Positions 11,117 to 19,572 are shown, counted from the stretch's first letter. The stretch is DNA of 64,000 nucleotides from Actinomadura citrea (GCF_013409045.1 NZ_JACCBT010000001.1:4464001-4528000), one strand, 5' to 3'. Notes: generated by a model from the letters alone, not told the origin. Numbers and translations: made by a program.

Positions 11117-11842
11117 GTGGAGCGCACGCCGCCGGACCGGTGCCGCGTACTGGAGTCCTACCAGGACGGGGTGAAGGCGATCATCGCCCTGGCGGAGACC
11201 GTCGCGGACTGGGACGTACCGACTCCCTGCGCCGACTGGCAACTGATCGATCTGGCGGGGCATCTGCGGTGCGTCGCGGAGAACTTCCTGGAGTACCTCC
11301 AGGACGCGCCCGACAGCCGGCTGGCGAAACTGTTCGCCCAGGACGCCGCCACGGCGGTGCTGATCAGGCAGCAGGCGCGGCAGAACGCGGCGGAGCTGGC
11401 GGTGCTGCCGCCCGAGCCCGGCCCGGAGCGGATCCTGGCGTTCGGGGTCTCGGCGGGGGCGTACGCCGACCTGATGCCCGACATGTGGGACCGGACGCAC
11501 CTGATCTACCGGGGCACCAAGTACACGGTCGGCGACCACGCGGGCGCGGCGTGCGTGGAGTGGCACCTGCACGCCTGGGACATGGCCCGCGCGATCGGGA
11601 CCGACTACCGCCCGCGCGACCCGGACCTGCTGGTGCCGGCCTGGCACTGGGGCGTCCCGCACCTGCCGCTGGAGCCGGGGGACGCGTGGGAGGCGGTGCT
11701 GCGCTCCTCGGGCCGCTCGCCGCGGTGGCCGGACCCCGGGGAGGGGCCCGGCCGGGCGCGGCGACGGCGCTCGGGGCGGCAGTCCGCCGTCAGACGCCCG
11801 CCGGCCTCCCCGGGCGGGCCCGCAGGTAGACCAGCCAAGTGA
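11117..11842 (+). CDS. Maleylpyruvate isomerase N-terminal (DinB-like, TIGR03083) family protein
   Basis: 241 residues. The segment SYQDGVKAIIALAETVADWDVPTPCADWQLIDLAGHL is the mycothiol-dependent maleylpyruvate isomerase N-terminal (MDMPI) type; the WQLIDLAGHL histidine and the later EWHLHAWDMARAIG histidines are the usual metal-binding positions of the DinB-like four-helix fold. Many actinobacterial members act as thiol (mycothiol)-dependent transferases, but the substrate here is unknown. The GTG at 11117 has GGGGGA 6 bases before it. The C-terminal 17 codons overlap the convergent narK gene by 53 bases and are Arg/Pro-rich, so the natural tail may have been extended by loss of an earlier stop. 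Confidence 0.75.
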   Translation: MERTPPDRCRVLESYQDGVKAIIALAETVADWDVPTPCADWQLIDLAGHLRCVAENFLEYLQDAPDSRLAKLFAQDAATAVLIRQQARQNAAELAVLPPEPGPERILAFGVSAGAYADLMPDMWDRTHLIYRGTKYTVGDHAGAACVEWHLHAWDMARAIGTDYRPRDPDLLVPAWHWGVPHLPLEPGDAWEAVLRSSGRSPRWPDPGEGPGRARRRRSGRQSAVRRPPASPGGPAGRPAK

Positions 11843-13163
11843 GCGCACAGCACACGGCGTAGAAGGCGATGAACGCGATGTAGGCGCCGTCGCCCGTCCC
11901 GTAGGTCAGGAACGACTGCCGGAACGCGATGTTGACCAGCACGCCGCCGAACGCGCCGACGGCGCCCGCGATGCCGATCAGCGCGCCGGAGAGGCGGCGG
12001 GCCTCGTGCTCGGCGGCGTCCGGGTCCCCGCCGTCGGCGACGCCGGCCTGCGCCTTCGCCCTGAAGATCGCCGGGATCATCTTGTAGGTGGACCCGTTGC
12101 CGAGGCCGCTGAAGGCGAACAGCAGCACGAATCCGGTGAGGAACAGGGCGAGGGACCCCAGCTGCGAGGCGGTGAGCACGAGGACCGCCGAGACGGCCAT
12201 CGCCACGAAGGTCCAGAAGGTGACCTTCGCGCCGCCGATCCGGTCGGCGAGCCACCCGCCGGCGGGGCGGATCAGCGACCCGAGCGCGGGGCCGAGGAAC
12301 GTCAGGTAGGCGGCCTTGATCGGGGTGTCGAACTCGGCCCTGAACTGCACCTGCAGGACCTGCCCGAACGCGAAGCCGAACCCGATGAAGGACCCGAAGG
12401 TGCCGATGTAGAGCACCGACATGATCCAGGTGTGGCCGTCCCGGCAGACGTCCCGCATGGCCCGCCCGTCGTTGCGGGCGTGCGCGAGGTTGTCCATGGC
12501 GAGCGCGGCGCCGAGGGCGGCGAGGACGATGAACGGGATGTAGACGCCCGCGACGAGGCCGGGGTGGTCCTTGCCCGCGGTGGCGAGGACGGCCAGCCCG
12601 ACGAGCTGGACGACGGCCACGCCGAGGTTGCCGCCGCCCGCGTTGATCCCGAGAGCCCAGCCCTTGAGCCGCTGCGGGTAGAACGCGTTGATGTTGGCCA
12701 TCGAGGACGCGAAGTTGCCGCCGCCGACGCCCGCGACGGCCGCCAGGACCAGCAGCGTGGTGAACGAGACGCCGGGCTCGATGAGGACCGCGGCGAGCAC
12801 CGCCGGGACGAGCAGCAGCACGGCGCTGAAGATCGTCCAGTTGCGGCCGCCGAAGCGGGCGACGGCGAGGGTGTAGGGGATGCGCAGCGCCGATCCGACG
12901 AGCGCGGGGACGGCGGTGAGCGTGAACTTCCCGGCCGGGTCGATGCCGTAGGCGGGGCCGAGGAACAGCACCAGCACCGACCACAGCGTCCACACCGAGA
13001 ACCCGATGTGCTCGGAGAAGATCGAGAACACGAGGTTGCGGCGGGCGGTCCGGGCACCGCCGGCGGCCCAGAAGGCGGGGTCCTCGGGGCGCCAGTCGTC
13101 GATCCAGCGGCCCTTCAGCGGATGGGCGCGCGCGGCGCGCGCGGCTTCGGTGGTGGCGGTCAT
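11790..13163 (-). CDS. narK: Nitrate/nitrite transporter, MFS (NarK/NasA type)
   Basis: 457 residues with 12 predicted membrane helices. It carries the NNP-family glycine-rich signatures VAGVGGGNFASSMANINAFYP and INAGGGNLGVAVVQ in the N-terminal half and FSGLGNGSTYKMIPAIF in the C-terminal half. These line the nitrate path in NarK proteins. It imports nitrate for the assimilatory enzyme NasC encoded about 1.3 kb away. A cytoplasmic insertion of about 30 residues (GGDPDAAEHEARRLSG) precedes the last two helices, as in other actinobacterial NarK proteins. The ATG at 13163 follows an AAGGAGAC ribosome site. Upstream, GTCAC and GAAAC elements (about 13215-13232, minus strand) resemble parts of a GlnR box but with 8-base spacing. 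Confidence 0.93.
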   Translation of the reverse strand: MTATTEAARAARAHPLKGRWIDDWRPEDPAFWAAGGARTARRNLVFSIFSEHIGFSVWTLWSVLVLFLGPAYGIDPAGKFTLTAVPALVGSALRIPYTLAVARFGGRNWTIFSAVLLLVPAVLAAVLIEPGVSFTTLLVLAAVAGVGGGNFASSMANINAFYPQRLKGWALGINAGGGNLGVAVVQLVGLAVLATAGKDHPGLVAGVYIPFIVLAALGAALAMDNLAHARNDGRAMRDVCRDGHTWIMSVLYIGTFGSFIGFGFAFGQVLQVQFRAEFDTPIKAAYLTFLGPALGSLIRPAGGWLADRIGGAKVTFWTFVAMAVSAVLVLTASQLGSLALFLTGFVLLFAFSGLGNGSTYKMIPAIFRAKAQAGVADGGDPDAAEHEARRLSGALIGIAGAVGAFGGVLVNIAFRQSFLTYGTGDGAYIAFIAFYAVCCALTWLVYLRARPGRPAGV

Positions 13164-13351
13164 CAGTCGGTCTCCTTGGGTCGCTCGGACGGCCCGACCG
13201 TAGGAATCCGGGGTTTCGCGCGTGTGTGACCGGTCGTACGGCAGTGATAACTCCGCTGCACAGCGTGTCCCGCCCGCTGTGAGGCGCGGGGTAGACCGGG
13301 GCGCGCCCGGGTAGGCACGGAGGGAGGCGGCGGGGGAACGGAGGCACGACG

Positions 13352-13600
13352 ATGGGAACCTGCGAGGTCTGCGGGAACGACTACGCGATGGCGTTCGAGG
13401 TGCACGCGCAGGGCCAGGTGCACACGTTCGACTCGTTCGAGTGCGCGGTCACCAAGATGGCGCCGATCTGCGAGCACTGCCAGTGCCGCATCATGGGGCA
13501 CGGCGTGGACGTGGGCGGGCATTTCTACTGCGGCGCCCACTGCGCCCGCGCCGCCGAGCCCGAACGCGCCCGCACGATCCAGGACGCGGTGCCGGTGTAG
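13352..13600 (+). CDS. Small cysteine-rich zinc-ribbon/metallothionein-like protein
   Basis: 82 residues with six or more conserved Cys and several His: CEVCGNDY, FDSFECAV, CEHCQCRIMGHG and FYCGAHCARA. This layout is that of a small actinobacterial protein family annotated as prokaryotic metallothionein-like. It very probably binds zinc, in a cytoplasmic location. An AACGGAGGCACGACG ribosome site precedes the ATG. It is divergent from narK, which may mean shared regulation, but a direct role in nitrate use is not evident. Confidence 0.82.
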   Translation: MGTCEVCGNDYAMAFEVHAQGQVHTFDSFECAVTKMAPICEHCQCRIMGHGVDVGGHFYCGAHCARAAEPERARTIQDAVPV

Positions 13601-13669
13601 GCGGTGCCGGTGTAGGCAAGGGGCGCCGGTGCAGGGGAAGGGGTGCCGGGGCGACCGCCCGGCCCGGGC

Positions 13670-14164
13670 TCAGGCGCGGGCGGTCCCGAACGCCTGCTCG
13701 CGGCCGTCCTCCAGGTAGACGGCGCTGCCGGTCGCCATGGCCCGCAGGCTGGGCTCCATCCGGCGCGACACGTGCGGCGGCGCGAGTTCGGGGACCTTCT
13801 CGGGCGCCACGAGGATGTGGTCGGACAGTTCCTCGGGCGGCAGCCGGATCGCCGCGATCTCCGCGCCGGTGATGGTGCCGCCGAACACGAAGACGTTGAC
13901 CGCGTCGACGCCGTCGTCGCGCGGGGACCCCCAGTCGACGCAGGCCAGCCCGTGCAGCCGGGGGACGAGGCCGAGCTCCTCCCCGCACTCGCGCACGCAC
14001 GCCGACAGGGGGGACTCGTCTGCCTCGATCACCCCGCCGGGCAGGAACCAGCCCTCGCTGTAGGTGGGCTTGACCAGCAGCACCCGCCCCAGGTCGTCCA
14101 GCAGCAGGGCCGCCGCGGCGCCGCGGGCCCGCGGCAGGGAGGCGTAGTAGGCAAGGTCGGGCAT
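13670..14164 (-). CDS. NUDIX hydrolase
   Basis: 164 residues. A complete Nudix box is visible, GGVIEADESPLSACVRECGEELGL, fitting GX5EX7REUXEEXGU; its Glu residues bind the catalytic magnesium. The flanking YSEGWFLPGG and VFVFGGTITG segments fit the fold. Members hydrolyse nucleoside diphosphates linked to another group, and the substrate cannot be predicted here. The ATG at 14164 lies opposite the promoter region of nasC. It is monocistronic. Confidence 0.9.
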   Translation of the reverse strand: MPDLAYYASLPRARGAAAALLLDDLGRVLLVKPTYSEGWFLPGGVIEADESPLSACVRECGEELGLVPRLHGLACVDWGSPRDDGVDAVNVFVFGGTITGAEIAAIRLPPEELSDHILVAPEKVPELAPPHVSRRMEPSLRAMATGSAVYLEDGREQAFGTARA

Positions 14165-14394
14165 GCTCCGAGGTTAAGCGTGATCACCCCGGACCGGTTC
14201 CGGCCGTCCCGGGGCGGGGGCCGCATCCGTCCGCGAGATCGCCGGGCCACCATGAATCCGTTCGGCAACCGGGCAAAAGGCAACGAATGGGCCATGACAG
14301 GGATCGACAACGCTTGACACGCGTTCGTCAAGGCGTGGCGCGTCCCGGCGGGCCGGACCCCTTGACATCGGGGGGCGCACGGCGTGAACGCCAT

Positions 14395-14432
14395 TTAACG
14401 CCGGGGTCACACCCGGGACTCGGCGGCGAAAC
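14395..14432 (+). promoter_or_regulatory. GlnR-like box upstream of nasC
   Basis: TTAAC-n6-GTCAC-n6-GACTC-n6-GAAAC with exact 6-base spacers. The spacing matches the two-site GlnR operator (gTnAC-n6-GaAAC repeated) known from Streptomyces nitrogen genes, with the first and last quarter sites fitting best. The same arrangement recurs before nirD at 16568. GlnR activates nitrate assimilation genes under nitrogen limitation in actinomycetes. Confidence 0.55.
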
Positions 14433-14454
14433 CGGGCAGGCCGAGTCTCGGCGC

Positions 14455-16560
14455 ATGGCCGGGACTCCCACGCACTGCCCGTACTGCGCCCTGCAGTGCG
14501 GCATGACCCTGCACGACGGCGGCTCGGAACCCGTGCGGGTGACGCCGCGCGACGACGTGCCGGCCAACGCCGGCGGGCTCTGCCAGAAGGGGTGGACGGC
14601 GGCGGAGCTGCTCACCGTCCCCGACCGGCTGACCGCGCCGATGATGCGCCGGGGCCGGGCCGCGCCGCTGGAGCCGTGCGGCTGGGACGAGGCCCTCGAC
14701 CGGATCACCGCCGAGACCGGGCGGCTGCGCGACCTGCACGGGCCGGACTCCGTCGCGGTGTTCGGCGGCGGCGGGCTGACCAACGAGAAGGCGTACCAGC
14801 TCGGCAAGTTCGCGCGGATCGCGCTCGGCACCTCCCAGATCGACTACAACGGGCGGTTCTGCATGTCGTCGGCCGCCGCGGCGTCCGGGCGGGCGTTCGG
14901 CATGGACCGCGGCCTGCCCGGCCCGGTCACCGACCTGGCGTCGTCCGGCGCGGTCCTGCTCGCGGGCGCCAACGTCGCCGAGACGATGCCGCCCTTCATG
15001 CGGCACCTGACGCGGATGCGCGAGGGCGGCGGCGCCCTCATCGTCGTGGACCCCCGCCGCACCGCCACCGCCCGCCAGGCCGACCTGCACCTGCAGCCGA
15101 CGCCCGGGACGGACATCGCCCTCGCCAACGGGCTGCTTCACCTGGCGCTCGCCGAGGGCCTGGCCGACGAGGAGTACATCGCGGCCCGCACCACCGGGTT
15201 CGACGCCGTCCGGACGGTCGCCAACGCCTACTGGCCCGACCGCGCCGAGCGCATCACCGGCGTGCCCGTGCCGCTGATGCGCGAGGCCGTCCGGCTGCTG
15301 GCCCGGGCCGCCCGCGCCCACGTCCTCACGGCGCGGGGATCCGAGCAGCACGCCCGCGGCACCGACACCGTCAGCTCCTTCATCAACCTGGCCCTCGCGC
15401 TCGGACTGCCGGGCCGCGAGGGCTCCGGCTACGGGTGCCTGACCGGGCAGGGGAACGGGCAGGGCGGGCGCGAGCACGGCCAGAAGGCCGACCAGCTCCC
15501 CGGCTACCGCAGGATCGACGATCCGGAGGCCCGTGCGCACGTCGCAGGGGTCTGGGGCGTCGACCCCGGGGACCTGCCGGGGCCGGGACGGTCGGCCTAC
15601 GAACTGCTGTCGGCGCTCGGCACCGCGGGCGGCCCGAAGGCGCTGCTGCTTTTCGGGTCCAACCCGGTCGTGTCGGCGCCCGACGCCGCGGCGGTGGAGG
15701 AGCGGCTCGGCGCGCTCGATCTGCTGGTGGTGGCCGACTTCGTGCCGTCGGAGACCGCGCGGCGCGCCGACGTCGTCCTGCCGACCGCGCAGTGGGCCGA
15801 GGAATCGGGGACGATGACGAACCTGGAGGGCCGGGTGCTGCGGCGCCGCCGCGCCGTCCGCCCGCCGGACGGCGTGCGCACCGACCTGGAGATCCTCGCC
15901 GCGCTCGCCGAGCGGCTCAAGGCGCCGGGGAAGTGGAGCACCGACCCGCGGGCGGTGTTCGGAGAGCTGCGCCGCGCCAGCGCGGGCGGCATCGCCGACT
16001 ACTCCGGCATCACCTACGAGCGGATCGAGGCCGAGGGCGGGGTGTTCTGGCCCTGCCCGTCGCCGGACCACCCGGGCACGCCGAGGCCCTACCTGGACCG
16101 CTTCCCCACCCCGGACGGGCGGGCGCGTTTCGTCCCCGTCGAGCACGGCGGCGCCGCCGAGGACGTCGACGCCGACTACCCGGTGTACCTGACCACCGGG
16201 CGCGTTCTCGCGCAGTACCAGTCGGGCGCGCAGACCCGGCGCGTCCGGCCGCTGGCCGAGGCGGCGCCGGGGCCGTTCGTCGAGCTGCACCCCGACCTGG
16301 CCGGGCGCCTGGGCATCGAGGAAGGCGCCGGCGTGCGGGTGGAGAGCCGCCGGGGCGCGGCCACCGTGACCGCGCGCCTGACCGGCGCGATCCGCTCCGA
16401 CACGGTCTTCATCCCGTTCCACTGGGCGGGGGAGGGCCGCGCGAACCTGCTCACCAACCCCGCGCTGGACCCGGTCTCGCGGATGCCGGAGTTCAAGGTG
16501 TGCGCCGTCCGCCTGCTGCCCCTGCCCGTCGAGGGGGACGGCGCCCCCGGCGCACGGTGA
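14455..16560 (+). CDS. nasC: Assimilatory nitrate reductase, molybdopterin catalytic subunit
   Basis: 701 residues of the Mo-bisMGD oxidoreductase family. The N-terminal 4Fe-4S motif CPYCALQCGM with C8, C11, C15 and C43 (GGLCQKGW) is intact. Cofactor-binding segments follow (SSAAAASGRAFGMD, LLFGSNPVVSAPDAA, LPTAQWAEESGTMTNLEGRVLRRR), with a C-terminal molybdopterin dinucleotide-binding domain (YPVYLTTGRVLAQYQSGAQTRR). It reduces nitrate to nitrite in the cytoplasm. It lacks the extra C-terminal 2Fe-2S/FAD domains of some NasA proteins, so a separate electron donor is needed. The ATG at 14455 keeps the first cysteine at position 8. There is no strong ribosome site, and a GlnR-like box ends 22 bases upstream. 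Confidence 0.92.
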   Translation: MAGTPTHCPYCALQCGMTLHDGGSEPVRVTPRDDVPANAGGLCQKGWTAAELLTVPDRLTAPMMRRGRAAPLEPCGWDEALDRITAETGRLRDLHGPDSVAVFGGGGLTNEKAYQLGKFARIALGTSQIDYNGRFCMSSAAAASGRAFGMDRGLPGPVTDLASSGAVLLAGANVAETMPPFMRHLTRMREGGGALIVVDPRRTATARQADLHLQPTPGTDIALANGLLHLALAEGLADEEYIAARTTGFDAVRTVANAYWPDRAERITGVPVPLMREAVRLLARAARAHVLTARGSEQHARGTDTVSSFINLALALGLPGREGSGYGCLTGQGNGQGGREHGQKADQLPGYRRIDDPEARAHVAGVWGVDPGDLPGPGRSAYELLSALGTAGGPKALLLFGSNPVVSAPDAAAVEERLGALDLLVVADFVPSETARRADVVLPTAQWAEESGTMTNLEGRVLRRRRAVRPPDGVRTDLEILAALAERLKAPGKWSTDPRAVFGELRRASAGGIADYSGITYERIEAEGGVFWPCPSPDHPGTPRPYLDRFPTPDGRARFVPVEHGGAAEDVDADYPVYLTTGRVLAQYQSGAQTRRVRPLAEAAPGPFVELHPDLAGRLGIEEGAGVRVESRRGAATVTARLTGAIRSDTVFIPFHWAGEGRANLLTNPALDPVSRMPEFKVCAVRLLPLPVEGDGAPGAR

Positions 16561-16567
16561 GCCTCTT

Positions 16568-16605
16568 TTAACACGGCGGTGACAAAGGAGACCCAACCGC
16601 GAAAC
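16568..16605 (+). promoter_or_regulatory. GlnR-like box upstream of nirD
   Basis: TTAAC-n6-GTGAC-n6-GACCC-n6-GAAAC, identical in layout to the element before nasC. It starts 7 bases after the nasC stop and lies 57-94 bases before the nirD start, implying a separate nitrogen-controlled promoter for nirD-nnaR-chelatase. Confidence 0.55.
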
Positions 16606-16661
16606 CGCCCCTTCCGAGTATCGGACCATCGGACAGTTCCCCGCCAGGAGGTTGCCGCGCG

Positions 16662-17054
16662 ATGACCACGACACCCGAAGCGACGATCGTCAGGGAGCGG
16701 GCGGGCCGCCCCGCGGCCCGCTGGTTCGACATCTGCTCCTACGCCGGCCTGACCCCCGAGCGGGGCGCCTGCGCGATGGTGGACGGCACGCAGGTGGCGA
16801 TCTTCCGGACCTTCGACGGCGGCCTGTACGCGCTGTCGAACCTCGACCCGTTCAGCGGCGCCTACGTGCTGTCGCGGGGGATCCTCGGCACCAGGGACGA
16901 GGCGCCGACCGTCGCGTCCCCCATGTACAAGCAGGTGTTCGACCTGCGGACCGGGGCGTGCCTGGACGACCCCCGGGTGGCGCTCCCGACCTTCCCGGTC
17001 CGCCGCTCCGGGGACCGGGTGGAGGTGGCGCTCACCGATGAGCACCGGCAGTGA
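16662..17054 (+). CDS. nirD: Nitrite reductase (NADH) small subunit NirD
   Basis: 130 residues with the Rieske-like fold of NirD: WFDICSYAGLTPERGACAMVDGTQVAIFRTFDGGLYALSNLDPFS, then a core ending VASPMYKQVFDLRTGACLDDP. The Cys/His ligands of true Rieske clusters are absent, as is normal for NirD. It is the small partner of the siroheme enzyme NirB, which is not in the window. Its usual neighbour is missing, so nirB must be elsewhere. A strong CAGGAGG ribosome site precedes the ATG. The gene overlaps nnaR by 17 bases and follows its own GlnR-like box. Confidence 0.9.
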   Translation: MTTTPEATIVRERAGRPAARWFDICSYAGLTPERGACAMVDGTQVAIFRTFDGGLYALSNLDPFSGAYVLSRGILGTRDEAPTVASPMYKQVFDLRTGACLDDPRVALPTFPVRRSGDRVEVALTDEHRQ

Positions 17055-18252
17055 GCCGCTGGCCGGGTTCGCCGTCGGCGTGACCGCGGCCCGGCGCCAC
17101 GAGGAGCTCGCGACGCTGCTGGAGCGGCGGGGGGCGAGGGTCGTGCTGGCGCCCGCCATCCGCCTGGTCCCGCTCGCCGACGACGCCGAGCTGCTGGAGG
17201 CCACCCGGGCGTGCCTCGCCGGGCCGCTCGACCACGTCGTGGTCACGACCGGGATCGGGTTCCGGGCGTGGCTGGAGGCGGCCGACGGGCACGGCATGCG
17301 CGACGCCCTCATCGCCCGCCTGGCCGAGACCGACATCCTGGCGCGGGGCCCGAAGGCGCGCGGCGCGATCCGCTCGGCGGGACTGCAGGAGCGCTGGTCG
17401 CCGGACTCGGAGGAGTGCGCCGAGGTGATCCGGCACCTGCTGGACCGGGAGCCGGCCGGGGCGCGCGTGGCCGTGCAGCTGTACGGGGAGCGCCAGCCGG
17501 AGCTGATCGCGGCGCTGCGCGCGGCCGGCGCCGAGGTGATCGAGATCCCGGTCTACCGGTGGTCGCGGTCCGAGGACTCCACGCAGCTGCGCCGCCTCGT
17601 CGGGCAGGCGGTCGCGGGCACGATCGACGCGATCACCTTCACCAGCGCTCCGGCCGTCGCCGCGACGCTCGCCGTCGCCGCCGAGGACGACCTCGAGGAG
17701 GCCCTCCTGGAGGCCATGCGCACCCATGTCGTGGCGGCGTGCGTCGGCCCGGTCACCGCGCAGGCCCTCACCGACCGCGGCGTCCCGACCGTGCAGCCCG
17801 AACGCGCCCGACTCGGCGCGCTCGTACGGGCCCTGGTCGCCGACCTGCCGCGGCGCCGGTCGCGGCGGCTGTCGGTGCGGGGGTTCTCGCTGGAGCTGCG
17901 CGGGCACGCCGTCGTCCTGGACGGCCAGTTGCGGCCCATCGCACCCGCGCCCATGGCGATCCTGCGGGCCCTCGCGCGGCGCCCCGGGCACGTGGTGTCG
18001 CGGGCGGAGCTGTGCGGGGTGCTGCCGGGCCGGCTGGCCGTCGCACCCGGGATCAGGGACGCCTGGGCGCGGGAGGCGCGGCCCCGGGAGGCCCGCCCGC
18101 AGGCCGACGAGCACGCGGTGGAGATGGCGGTGGCGCGGCTGCGGCGCGGCCTCGGCCGGCCCGGCATCGTCGAGACCGTCGTCAAGCGCGGCTACCGGCT
18201 GGCGTGCGACCCGCGGATCATCGACCGGCTCCCGGCGGGCGCCGGTGGCTGA
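17038..18252 (+). CDS. nnaR: HemD-like/winged-helix regulator of nitrate assimilation (NnaR type)
   Basis: 404 residues. Residues about 8-265 form a uroporphyrinogen-III synthase (HemD) domain with segments such as VVVTTGIGFRAWLEA, VAVQLYGERQPELIAAL and ITFTSAPAVAATLA. Residues about 285-395 form an OmpR/PhoB-type winged helix ending VEMAVARLRRGLGRPGIVETVVKRGYRL. This fusion matches NnaR of Streptomyces coelicolor, reported to act with GlnR on nitrate/nitrite genes. Whether the HemD half still makes uroporphyrinogen III is unknown; a sensory role is also possible. The position between nirD and a sirohydrochlorin chelatase fits both siroheme supply and nitrate control. It overlaps both neighbours (17 and 8 bases). 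Confidence 0.88.
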   Translation: MSTGSEPLAGFAVGVTAARRHEELATLLERRGARVVLAPAIRLVPLADDAELLEATRACLAGPLDHVVVTTGIGFRAWLEAADGHGMRDALIARLAETDILARGPKARGAIRSAGLQERWSPDSEECAEVIRHLLDREPAGARVAVQLYGERQPELIAALRAAGAEVIEIPVYRWSRSEDSTQLRRLVGQAVAGTIDAITFTSAPAVAATLAVAAEDDLEEALLEAMRTHVVAACVGPVTAQALTDRGVPTVQPERARLGALVRALVADLPRRRSRRLSVRGFSLELRGHAVVLDGQLRPIAPAPMAILRALARRPGHVVSRAELCGVLPGRLAVAPGIRDAWAREARPREARPQADEHAVEMAVARLRRGLGRPGIVETVVKRGYRLACDPRIIDRLPAGAGG

Positions 18253-18976
18253 GGCCGTCGCCGGGGCGCCCGCGCTACTGGCGGTCGCGCACGGCACCCG
18301 GGACCCGGCGGGGCCCGCGGTGGTGCGGGCGCTGCTGGACCGGGTGCGGGCGATGCGGCCGGGCCTGCGGGTGGCCGAGGCGTACGGCGAGCTGTCCGAG
18401 CCGTCGCTGGAGGAGGCGGCGGAGGGACTGCGCGGCGGCCCGGTGGTCGTGGTCCCGCTGCTGCTGGCGCGCGGGTATCACGCGCTGGTCGACGTCCCCG
18501 GCCGGGCGGGGCGCCTGCTGCCGGGGGCGGTGACGTCCCGGCCGCTCGGCCCGGACGCGCTGCTGGCCGGGGCGCTGGCCGCCCGGCTGGCCGAGCAGGA
18601 CCGGACCTCGCCGCACCGCCGGGACGCCGTCGTCCTCGGCGCGGCGGGGTCCGCCGATCCGGCGGGCGCCGCCGACGTGCGCGCGGCCGCCCGGCTGCTG
18701 GCGCGGCGGCTCGGGCGGCCCGTCCCGCACGGTTTCGTCGCGGCGGGAGGCCCGCCGCTGGACGAGGTCGTCGCGGGGCTGCGCAGGGGCGGCGCCCGCC
18801 GGATCGCCGTGGCTTCCTACCTGCTGGCGCCCGGCCGGTTCCACGACCGGATGCGGGCCTGCGGCGCCGACGTGGTCGCCGCGCCGCTCGGCGCGCACGG
18901 CGCGGCGGCCCGGCTGGTCCTGCGCCGCTACGACGAGGCCGTGCTGCCGCTCGCCATCCCGGCGCCCGTCCGCTGA
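18245..18976 (+). CDS. Sirohydrochlorin chelatase (CbiX/SirB type)
   Basis: 243 residues with two CbiX-like halves. The first has the metal-binding motif LLAVAHGTRDPAGPAVVRALL and VVVVPLLLARGYHALVDVP; the second has RIAVASYLLAPGRFHDRM. The enzyme inserts iron (or cobalt) into sirohydrochlorin; next to nirD and nasC the likely product is siroheme for nitrite reductase. The GTG at 18245 overlaps the nnaR stop by 8 bases, implying coupled translation. Its last 49 bases overlap the convergent MarR gene. Confidence 0.88.
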   Translation: MAEAVAGAPALLAVAHGTRDPAGPAVVRALLDRVRAMRPGLRVAEAYGELSEPSLEEAAEGLRGGPVVVVPLLLARGYHALVDVPGRAGRLLPGAVTSRPLGPDALLAGALAARLAEQDRTSPHRRDAVVLGAAGSADPAGAADVRAAARLLARRLGRPVPHGFVAAGGPPLDEVVAGLRRGGARRIAVASYLLAPGRFHDRMRACGADVVAAPLGAHGAAARLVLRRYDEAVLPLAIPAPVR

Positions 18977-19455
18977 CCCGCCCCGCCCTGCCGGCGCCGC
19001 GGATCCGGGGCGCCCGCGAACCGGTCGTCGTGGTGGGCGAGGATCCGCAGCAGCAGCTCCTTGAACAGGTGTGTCTCGTCGGGCGACAGCGGCGCGAACA
19101 GGGTGTCGTCGAGGCGGGCGCGGTTGTCCAGGCACGCGCCGAGGAACAGCCGCCCGTCCTCGGTGGCGTCCAGCGCGTACCGGCGCCGGTCCTCGGGGTC
19201 GCGGCGGCGCAGGGCGTGGCCCGCCCTCTCCAGCGCGTCGACGATGCCGACGAGGTCGCCAGCGTCCAGGCGCAGCCGTTCGGCGACCTGCCGCTGCGAC
19301 AGCGGCCCCTGCCGTGCCACGCACGACAGCACCAGCAGATAGGGCAGCCCCGGCTGGTCGGGGAACATCCGGGCGGAGGTGCGCCGCACGAGCCGCCCGG
19401 TCTCGAACAGCAGGTAGCTGGGCGACGCGCACAGGGGATCGGGCCGGTCCTCCAC
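18928..19455 (-). CDS. MarR-family transcriptional regulator
   Basis: 175 residues with a winged helix: LLVLSCVARQGPLSQRQVAERLRLDAGDLVGIVDALERAGHALRRRDPEDRRRYALDATEDG. The wing sequence RRDPEDRRRYAL is typical of MarR. It lies divergent to a DrrAB-type exporter, and two inverted repeats fill the intergenic space, so it probably represses the exporter and itself until a toxic ligand binds. The C-terminal about 20 residues (Arg/Gly/Ser-rich) overlap the chelatase gene. The ATG at 19455 has an AGGGAGCAG ribosome site upstream. Confidence 0.88.
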   Translation of the reverse strand: MEDRPDPLCASPSYLLFETGRLVRRTSARMFPDQPGLPYLLVLSCVARQGPLSQRQVAERLRLDAGDLVGIVDALERAGHALRRRDPEDRRRYALDATEDGRLFLGACLDNRARLDDTLFAPLSPDETHLFKELLLRILAHHDDRFAGAPDPRRRQGGAGQRTGAGMASGSTASS

Positions 19456-19485
19456 GACTGCTCCCTCGGGGTTCTTGGCAGGTCA

Positions 19486-19532
19486 TATTTCTCTTGACCT
19501 GAGAAATAGGTTATCCCTACCGTTGGATAGCC
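19486..19532. promoter_or_regulatory. Two inverted repeats between MarR and the ABC exporter (candidate MarR operators)
   Basis: A perfect 8-bp repeat, TATTTCTC-n7-GAGAAATA, lies at 19486-19508. Directly after it is GGTTATCC-n8-GGATAGCC (19509-19532), matching in 7 of 8 positions. The region is unusually A/T-rich for this genome and sits between divergent starts at 19455 and 19573. Confidence 0.6.
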
Positions 19533-19572
19533 CAAAATATGGGTGTTTACTCCATCGCGGAGGGAGGCCCCC

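Noticed and set aside
13215..13232. GlnR box before narK
   Set aside because: GTCAC and GAAAC are present but 8 bases apart and the second repeat does not fit; too weak to list as a site next to the nasC and nirD boxes.
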